From Schoenoplectus triqueter (Eukaryota > Streptophyta > Magnoliopsida > Poales > Cyperaceae), in assembly GCA_964058805.1 (NCBI GenBank), contig CAXKVV010001691.1, positions 1 to 26,994 of the forward strand: a stretch of 26,994 nucleotides of DNA. Direction: 5' to 3'. Positions 19,963 through 26,994 of this stretch are shown here, piece by piece. The position numbers and the translations under genes were made by a program. Within the stretch, counting starts at the first letter, position 1; the number at the start of each line of letters is the position of its first letter. Under the pieces are notes generated by a model. The model was not told the origin of the DNA and searched no databases. It worked only from the letters and a program-made list of their open reading frames with translations.

Positions 19963-21056
19963 GCCCTACTAAATAGTTCTAGATTCTATCTGTCATAAGT
20001 GCAAGAAACATTCCAACTGGTGTGGTGCCTACATTGGGCCATTCGGCCATTTGGGGGTCTTCTCTACAACTGTATGAAATTTACTGGACAGTCATGGTGG
20101 ATCAAACCCATTTATTTCAATTCAAGTGAGCGAAACTTGATATAAAAAAGAATTTGCACGGGACCCATTTGCAAACCTGAAGCATCTTTTTTTTTTTTAA
20201 ATTTGATCCTGATTTTCAACTAGACATTAAGAAATTGTTGTGCCAAGAAATTAGCCTTCTACTTCCAGTGAACAAAAAAAATGACAATTGCTGTCAATTG
20301 TTCCTCTTGAAAATTTGTCACTTGTCAATTATATAATTTCATTCTCCTGCTGCTCCTGATCACTGTGCACTGTCTCCAGCAGGAATACTGTTGTAGTGTG
20401 TCTAATTCCAATTTTTCATTATTTTTAGCAATTTTTTGAATTATTTTCTAATAATTCACTGAACTAGGTAGATAGGTACAGTTGTTGTATACATGCATTG
20501 TGTGTTATTTGGCAATGAAGTGTCCTTTTCTCTCTTACAAACGTACCTTCACTTTATTATGGGGGAAAGCTACTGCACTTTTGTTCTCTTTACCTTTTCT
20601 CTGGGCCTCATGAGAGAGAGAGGAACCCTCTTTCTTTCAATTTCTTTGCAATCCTCTACAATCCTAGTTTTGGATGTACAAAAATTAAGAAGACTCATTT
20701 AGATGTATTAATTCTTTGTCGTTTCTGTACAAAATAAAGTTAATATTGATGCAAGTTATTCGTTATTTAGATAGGTTCACTGCCAAAATTTATCTTATTT
20801 AAAAATTGTTGATAAATTTTGAAAAGATTATCACGCACGGTGTCAATTCAAACCTTCTTGTTCTGCATTTCCACTAAATAACTTCAATTATTATTCTTAA
20901 TTATTGCAATGTTCAACAAGGAAATTTTGAGAAGTTAGAATATGTGTTGCATTCTAGAGGAGAATTCACTTTCTCTCTTATTTCTATCTTTCGTTTATAC
21001 TGTTTGATTTTCGGTTGTGTGGTAGATAACTGGCTTTATTGCCACAAGAAGGAAAC
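19963..21056. other. Non-coding stretch downstream of SCR
   Basis: No gene is supported. A short frame at 20493-20702 has no recognisable motif. I see nothing repeated on a large scale before the hAT MITE at 21057. Confidence 0.5.
21049..21056 (+). repeat. 8-bp target-site duplication, left copy
   Basis: AAGGAAAC directly precedes the TIR of the MITE and is repeated exactly at 21381-21388 after it. An 8-bp duplication is the hallmark of hAT transposition. Confidence 0.9.
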
Positions 21057-21380
21057 TAGAGGTGGTAGAATCTGACTCGACAAACTCGTCCGATCCGTTC
21101 GGATCTGAATCCGATCTGATCTGATTTTTTAAGAAAGTTAAACTGATCTGATCCGATCCGAACCTGACCTGACCCGACCCGATCCGAGATCAAATAACCT
21201 TCAATGCAATCGAAATATATCAACGATCTGAAAACACACAACATGTAAATTAACCCTGACCCAACCCGATCCGATTTCTTCCAGAAAGTCAAACTGACCC
21301 GACCCGTCCGATCCGAACCCGAACCCGATCCGCCCGACCCGAACCTGAACCCGACCCGACCCGCCCGATTGCCACCTCTA
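21057..21380. mobile_element. hAT-type MITE with nDart-like ends (324 bp)
   Basis: The left end TAGAGGTGGTA and the right end TGCCACCTCTA form the terminal inverted repeat. The start TAGAGGTGG is that of the nDart/Dart hAT group known from rice. The interior is low-complexity, built from GACCC, GATCC and GATCT-like units on the + strand, and codes for nothing. A perfect 8-bp target-site duplication (AAGGAAAC) flanks it. It is non-autonomous and would depend on a hAT transposase elsewhere. Confidence 0.9.
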
Positions 21381-21388
21381 AAGGAAAC
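21381..21388 (+). repeat. 8-bp target-site duplication, right copy
   Basis: AAGGAAAC, identical to 21049-21056, directly follows the CCACCTCTA end of the MITE. Confidence 0.9.
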
Positions 21389-21716
21389 AATAGAACTATC
21401 ATTCCATTAAAAAAAATTTCTTTATGGTGCAATTGGGCCCCAATACGTAATTTTTTGTTTGTTTCTGATATATAAATACATCATATATACATGTTTTCTA
21501 AATATAGTGTTGCCAACAAATTATTATATATTCACATCTTCCAAATGGAAAAGAATGGATATCTCAATTCTCACTTCTTCAGTTCTTTTCTCGGCTTGAT
21601 TAACAATAAGGACCACTTTGTCAAGCTGCCCTTAAATAAACTGTCCACTTCATAGGTACTTGGGAAGTGAAGCACATGACAGGTTGGGAATAGTTAAACC
21701 GTACATAAGAGGGTAT

Positions 21717-21915
21717 GGTGGGTCGGGTCAATTTATATGTTGTGTTTTTTCAGATCGTTGATAGATTTCGATTGGATTAAATGTCATTTGATCTCCGGTC
21801 GAGTTCGGATCGGGTCAGGTCAGTTTGACTTTCTTAAAAAATTGGATCGAGTCAAGTTCGGTTCGGATTCGAGTCCGGACGGATTTCTCGGGTTGGGTCG
21901 GGTTCTGCCACCTCT
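21717..21915. mobile_element. Second, truncated hAT MITE copy in inverted orientation
   Basis: The reverse complement of 21057-21380 aligns with this segment through TTTATATGTTGTGT, TTTCAGATCGTTGATA, TTTGATCTC, GGTCAGTTTGACTTTC and the CCACCTCT end. About 100 bp of the outer GGGTC-rich part is missing on the left. The end reads CCACCTCTC instead of CCACCTCTA. I find no matching 8-bp duplication, so one end is deleted or rearranged. Confidence 0.75.
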
Positions 21916-21995
21916 CATGCATCTAGGTCTTGACAAGTTACTACCGTAATCAAGTTAGTAATTTGTATTCTTAAGACGTTCATACCAAAAACATC

Positions 21996-22459
21996 CAGGG
22001 GCCTAATTTTTTTTTTTAGATATTTATAACAACAATAGTGAAAAACAAACATGTTTACAAAAAAGAGAGATCACTTGAAAAAGGTTATTTTGATAATTTT
22101 AACCAAGAAAATTTCAAATATATTTGAAAAATATTTTAAAGGTAAAAATATAACTCAAATATATATTGATTTTGTTTTAAAATTTATAAGAGGACAAAGT
22201 ACTTCTAAAATAATGGATTCATCTACAGCTGATTAATTTGATAATATTGACAAGTCAAGAGCAATTTGTGATGTTAATATTAGATGAGTGAAATCTGGGC
22301 GAAATCAGAAACGATCGGTAGGGATGCTCATGTCAAGAAAATAAAATGTGCTGATTAAAAGAAGTTTTTTTTTTCACTGCACTAGGAAGAAAATTTTATT
22401 TTTCAATGAGAAAAAGGATGCCCGTGCATCTGTTGACACCAGTTTTGGTTCTGCCCCTG
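21996..22459. mobile_element. Possible TIR element with CAGGGGC ends
   Basis: CAGGGGC at 21996-22002 is the reverse complement of GCCCCTG at 22453-22459. CAGGGGC-type termini are common in plant hAT elements. The right end (reverse complement CAGGGGCAGAACCAAAACTG) looks typical; the left end is followed by poly-T and does not extend the match. I see no 8-bp duplication. The Lys-rich frame at 22051-22236 is AT-rich and unrecognised; it could be a decayed piece of an internal gene or chance. Confidence 0.35.
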
Positions 22460-22710
22460 AGTGAAATGTGATATATTCTTTCTACATATATATTATACGT
22501 ATATGACATTTGCAATATATATTTGATTGAATATTAAGTAATATTAAATAATATTAAAATTATATGAAAAATGTATTTCTGTACAAAAATCGTGAAGTGC
22601 ATAATTTTTTTTCTTGTCAAAAAGATTATTTGATTGAATCGAGAATGAATTGTAAAAATCGTCAACATGTATGTCGTAATTTCTAACTTGAGGAGTTCAC
22701 ATCATCAATT

Positions 22711-22712
<2 letters not shown>

Positions 22713-22740
<28 letters not shown>
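22713..22740. repeat. (TA)14 microsatellite without an obvious adjacent foldback element
   Basis: Twenty-eight bases of pure TA. I found no inverted-arm element directly on either side, in contrast to the tracts between 10.9 and 13.75 kb. Confidence 0.85.
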
Positions 22741-22745
<5 letters not shown>

Positions 22746-23099
22746 AAGCATGAACCTGATTTACTCGGCTTAATGGCATCAACGTCTCGCCATTGGTAAC
22801 AAATTCAAATTATCTCCAAACATGCTGGGAATTAACATAAAAGAGAAATTCCAGAGAAATTTAAGGGTATTCAATAATAAATATTGGTAGTGTTTGGCAA
22901 GTGAAGTAGATTAAAAGTGCAGTAATAGTTAATTCACTTTAGTTCACTTGATATTTGATAATGAAGTAGAGTAAGAAAAATGAGAAAATACTATTAAAAA
23001 TAAAAATAGTTTAAAAGACAAAAAATACTCCTATAAATTTATGATAAATGGACATATTAGATGTAATAAGTAATTACAATTAACATTATTATTGTTGCG

Positions 23100-23100
<1 letters not shown>

Positions 23101-23147
<47 letters not shown>
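23101..23147. repeat. Compound (CA)12(TA)n microsatellite
   Basis: Twelve CA units pass directly into about eleven TA units, inside the TIR element. Confidence 0.9.
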
Positions 23148-23312
23148 TCATTAAATTATTGTTTAATGTAATATTTTTAATAATATTCATAACAAGGATA
23201 GTAACAACGATGACAACAATAATTACTTTGATTTTTGAATAATGATAATGATGGAATTGATTAATTATGATAGTATAACAATAGTAGTATTAGAACAATA
23301 ATAGTAGTAGTA

Positions 23313-23341
23313 ACAATAATAATAATAATAATAATAATAAT
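23313..23341. repeat. (AAT)n microsatellite
   Basis: Nine or so AAT units within a longer region of imperfect trinucleotides (ATAGTAGTAG and similar), inside the TIR element. Confidence 0.85.
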
Positions 23342-23607
23342 CAATAGTAATAGGAGTCTATCACTATTAATAATATTAACAATTACAACTACAATAATTA
23401 TAATTACTAGTAATAATAATAGAGATAATAAATGAGGATATTTTAGTCTTAATGAAGTGGAGTAATTTAACTTTAAATATTAGTGTGAAATAAAATTGAT
23501 AAAGTATCTTGATCATTTAATCCACTTACTTTATCTTACTTCATTCTCGCTTGAAAAATTTACACCGGAATAACTTACTCTATCATTGCTTGACTTGCCA
23601 AATACTG

Positions 23608-24649
23608 ACATTAAGTGTAAAATAAATAGGTATACGTATACTCGGCCTAGTCCTCTGAAAAATATTTTATTCTAAAAGACGAGAAACTGAGAAAATATAC
23701 GTCCGAAGGTATTAGGAAAAAGCTATCGCGAATGGCTCAATTATTGTAAAAGCTGTCCTACATAATATATATATATTTTTTAAATTTAGATCCATTAATT
23801 AATAATATTATGTCAAAGTGTTATATAAATAAGTAAGAAATAAAATATAGATTAATTAGTATTCAAGTCATAATTACAAGTTGACACTATTTACCCGGTT
23901 CAACATTCAAATTGCAAACTATAAATTATGTATCCTTTGCGACCCAAAATATTCCAAGTTTCAAACTATATACCATCTTTTAATCAAAATATCTCAAATA
24001 TAATAAATGAATTGCTATTTTCTACAAAAAAAATATCTTAAGCACATACAGTTTTTTAGCTTAAATATGTTAAGTTGCAATTTAATTTATAGTATGCTTT
24101 GTTATAATGTTATTTCCAGATTTTTTTAATCTAATTTTAAATCATAACGCTACAAGACAAATAAAAGATAATGCGCATTTGTTTAAATTATATCTACTTT
24201 ACAAATATACATTAATAAAAATAAAGTGTATTTTGGAAAAATATACATTTGAATCTAAGTAAAACAAGAAACATATGTTGTTGTGATTATTGATCAGTCA
24301 CTTATTTTGTTTAATTAAGCAAACGTTATTTAGTGTAGTTTGCATTTCTTAACCCGATCAACAATAAAATTTAGGCTGGTATTTTCAACATCATATTTCA
24401 CAAAAAAAAAAATCATAATTCTTCTGCAATACGGCTAAACTACTTTTCCGATATATTATTTCATAATCATTCATGATTTCATGTGTGATCCCACAATTAC
24501 GCGTATCGTTGGAATTGATTTGTGAAATCTTAAGCACCGCAAAAGAATTAAAATTTTTGTGAACGTTACTAAAGTTTCAATTTCTGTTGCATATGATGTA
24601 TCAGTATCAGTGTCAGTATATCACTAAACAATAACATTAAAAACACTGC
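23608..24649. other. AT-rich non-coding stretch
   Basis: No open frame, RNA gene or clear repeat boundary was recognised. It holds several poly-A/T runs and a short CAGTATCAGTGTCAGTAT imperfect repeat near 24602-24619. Confidence 0.5.
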
Positions 24650-24960
24650 TTGGAGTCGCTCTCCATTTCGTTTAGAACTGGAGGCTCTGTGAGCTATAGT
24701 CTGGTCTGGGATGTGGGGTCACGTGGGAAGCTTTGGCAACTTGGGGGAATGTGCGACTGTGCGAGGGGCAAAATAGTCCATTTAAGGTCCAGGGTGGCAG
24801 GATGAGCGGGTCCAACGATAGATTCGATGGCTGTCGCACAGCCAAAAATACCAGAGCCAGACCTGAATACCTGATTTGGGTCTACGAGGTCTGATCATCT
24901 GATCTGGTCTCAGGTCGAAGTGTCATATCAGTTTATGGCTTGTGAGTGATCCTGGATCCA
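24650..24960. other. Isolated GC-richer patch with G-box and inverted repeat
   Basis: This 300-bp patch is visibly richer in G and C than its surroundings. It contains CACGTG at 24720-24725, the pair GTGCGAC (near 24752) and GTCGCAC (near 24832) in inverted orientation, and several GGTCTG/GATCTG-like words. No coding frame is convincing. It could be a promoter or first-exon region of a gene beyond the window, a non-coding RNA start, or a diverged repeat. Confidence 0.35.
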
Positions 24961-26820
24961 CATGTTCCTCAAAAAAAAAAAAAAATACTGGATCAACATA
25001 TGATATTTGCAAATTCATTAGATAGTAGGTTTTGATACTTTGGAATGATGACATTGAGATGGATTTCGTCTTGTTGTACCGAGTGTTCATTTTTTGTTTT
25101 TGCTTTGCTGGTTTAAGGATTCGTTGTCCTCATTGTCTAGTTGAGGAGATGTGTATTGGAATTGGAGTATATTCATTTTCTCTTCTCCTGCGATTCTTGT
25201 GAAATTTATTTGTTGTTCTTGTCATTGTTTTTAATTATCTTAAATAGAAACTTTTTTTGCATTAAAGAAATAGTGAGGTTGTTCTTCTTTTGTCTTTTAA
25301 CAAAATAGGGCTGTTTTCAGATTCGCACTGAAAAAAAATAAGTTATCTAATAAATAATTAAAATATAAAACTTCTAAATAAATTTTGAGCACAATTTTTT
25401 TTTAAAAAAAATCTAAAGCTCCGTAATAAAAAAAAATGACAATATAAATAAATACTACATTATAAAGAAACTATGTACTCAATTTATTCATTATTTCAGT
25501 CTTCTTTTAATGAATAAAATGCCCCTAATCGAACGGTGGTGCAGTTCAATCATCAATGTTTTAAAAAAATAATGGTTTTGATTTTGATAAATATTATTTT
25601 TTCTCTCCATCTCATTTTTTATTTTTTACTATGAATTAATGAAAGGACTAAATTTGTTTATCAAAATCATTTACTACATCCTCCTCAAACAATTACTCCA
25701 GACTCTCATACACCAATACGGCCTCAAATAAATTAATAATCAATCTTTTTAATTTTTTTAAATTCACTATAAAGTTTATTTTTTAATTGTTATGATTTAT
25801 AAATAGTGTTTTATTAAATAATAAATTATTTTTTTATAAATTTAAGAGTTTTATAATTGATTTAGATATAAATTACATCTAGATAAAATATATTATTTAT
25901 TTATAATAAAAATATGCAAGTATTTTTAAAAGTAAATTTTTTTTCACAAAACGGACATATTTTTTCTATTTTTTTAAAATACTAAAGATTTGTAATAAGA
26001 ATAATACAAATCTAAATAAATGCATGATAATGTATATCATTTTAAGTATTAAATTATATCTTAGATATATTACACTCATTTAAAACAAATGAAGAAAAAT
26101 AATTATATGTTAGTCATTAGATCGATGAAAAACTTTAACAAAATCAACGAAAAAATACGCTGATGATGTGCATGCATATGTATAACTGTAGATGGCTTAA
26201 AAGCTCAACTCCTTTTATATATTATAAATTATGTAATCATATTAAATCAATTTTTTTATTTGGAAATTATTTTAACACGGATTCGTATACTCTAGCACAA
26301 AAAAAATTGTGAGTAATGGTTATAAATCTTCAAGCTAGAAGACACTTCTATCCGAATGACACGTAAGACTGTTTTATTTTCAAGATTTCCTATTCATTTT
26401 GGTTCTCAATCAAATTCAGAAAATGACAAGATAACATTTCTGATTAAAAAAAAATTCTCATCTCGTGCAATTATTCGCCTGTCCAATGGGTCCCGAGAAG
26501 TTCCTGACTTTTTGTCTACTTCCATAAAGTATACATAATTCACAAGGGCCACAAACAAAAAGAAACCAGAGTTTTGTTATTAGACTTGCCATTGCACAGT
26601 AATATATGATGCCACCTTGTGTACTGTTGGATCAAAATCTAATAACTGAGATCATCTTATTTTCCCTTTTCCCTAATCTGAGTGCCATAGTTTAGATCCG
26701 ACAACCTATGCCCAGCGTCCATGAAGACAGATATATAAAGTTATAAACCCATTTGTAAATTTCAAGAATGAATCATGATACATACTTCTTCACATTTTGC
26801 CAACAAAAGGAATGCCATGG
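24961..26820. other. AT-rich non-coding stretch
   Basis: No gene is supported. The only listed frame (26356-26538) is short with no recognisable domain. Long A and T runs are frequent between 25240 and 26260. Confidence 0.5.
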
Positions 26821-26931
26821 CCCATTGGATTTTGTTAAATCTAAGTCAATAGATTTTGTTAAATCTAACAAAATATCCATTGTATTTCAAATTAGGAACA
26901 AAATGTATTGTCAATTGATTTTGTTAAATCT
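26821..26931. repeat. Three copies of GATTTTGTTAAATCT with a palindrome, possible MITE end
   Basis: GATTTTGTTAAATCT is exact at 26828-26842, 26852-26866 and 26917-26931. The second copy is part of a perfect 9-bp stem hairpin (ATTTTGTTA-AATC-TAACAAAAT, 26853-26874). CCATTGGATTTTGTT at the left is mirrored by AACAAAATATCCATTG at 26867-26882. This looks like an edge of a repeat-based element, but the window ends too soon to define it. Confidence 0.45.
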
Positions 26932-26994
26932 GTTTGTTTCAATTGCATGTCAAATAAACATTTTATCAATGAAGTTTCTAATAATTCTGTTTGT

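Larger units (their letters stand above)
22888..23607. mobile_element. TIR element (hAT-like or PIF/Harbinger-like), 720 bp, non-coding
   Basis: The left end TAGTGTTTGGCAAGTGAAG and the reverse complement of the right end CAGTATTTGGCAAGTCAAG agree at 16 of 19 positions. Subterminal blocks are also mirrored (TGAAGTAGAGTAAG on the left; TACTTCA, TTACTTTATC and ATTTAATCCACTT on the right). The interior is AT-rich with (CA)12(TA)n and (AAT)n microsatellites and no reading frame. I could not settle on a target-site duplication: 8-bp flanks do not match, and a 3-bp ATT is weak. The superfamily is therefore uncertain. Confidence 0.6.

Noticed and set aside
22051..22236. A small Lys-rich protein gene
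   Set aside because: The sequence is AT-rich low-complexity, lies within a probable transposon remnant and has no recognisable family.
23101..23147. CRISPR-like or satellite array
   Set aside because: It is a simple CA/TA microsatellite; there are no repeat-spacer units anywhere in the window.

Overview
This is a nuclear DNA window from a flowering plant, most likely a eudicot and perhaps woody. It is AT-rich, with long (TA)n microsatellites, a decayed plant L1-type LINE, hAT-type and foldback MITEs, and one intron-containing gene of a plant-only family. I cannot name the species. No CRISPR array, rRNA gene, convincing tRNA gene, operon or prokaryotic gene was seen.

The only intact gene I can support is a SCARECROW (SCR) orthologue of the GRAS family on the + strand. 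It has three coding exons (16501-18368, 18792-19111, 19543-19670) joined by GT-AG introns of phase 2 and phase 1, giving 771 residues. All the GRAS landmarks are visible, from the LxCxE-containing start of the domain through VHIID to the C-terminal SAW. Its leader holds GA and TC microsatellites, a 16-G run, an (ATTACC)n block and several upstream ATGs. One of these opens a 10-codon uORF whose stop overlaps the SCR start as TGATG.

Layout: 1-5927 is AT-rich non-coding sequence with a 107-nt hairpin next to paired G-boxes (3243-3420), a tRNA-like stretch (4330-4610) and a small foldback MITE (4683-4896). 5928-8431 is a 5'-truncated, multiply broken LINE bounded by a 12-bp target-site duplication. 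8670-8860 is a MITE relic. 10929-13747 is a dense cluster of seven foldback elements, each set in or beside TA-rich DNA, mostly (TA)n tracts. 13750-16200 is SCR upstream sequence and includes a diverged ~207-bp duplication. 16201-19960 is the SCR transcription unit. 21057-22459 holds a hAT MITE with a perfect 8-bp target-site duplication, an inverted second copy of it, and another TIR-bounded segment. 22888-23607 is a larger TIR element with internal microsatellites. 24650-24960 is an isolated GC-richer patch. The right edge carries a repeated GATTTTGTTAAATCT motif.

SCR stands alone: nothing else in the window looks functionally tied to it. The most unusual feature is the foldback cluster. 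Its elements belong to at least three sequence groups but share a length of about 210-420 bp, long inverted arms and insertion in or beside TA repeats. Several also carry a short perfect or near-perfect palindrome just inside an end.
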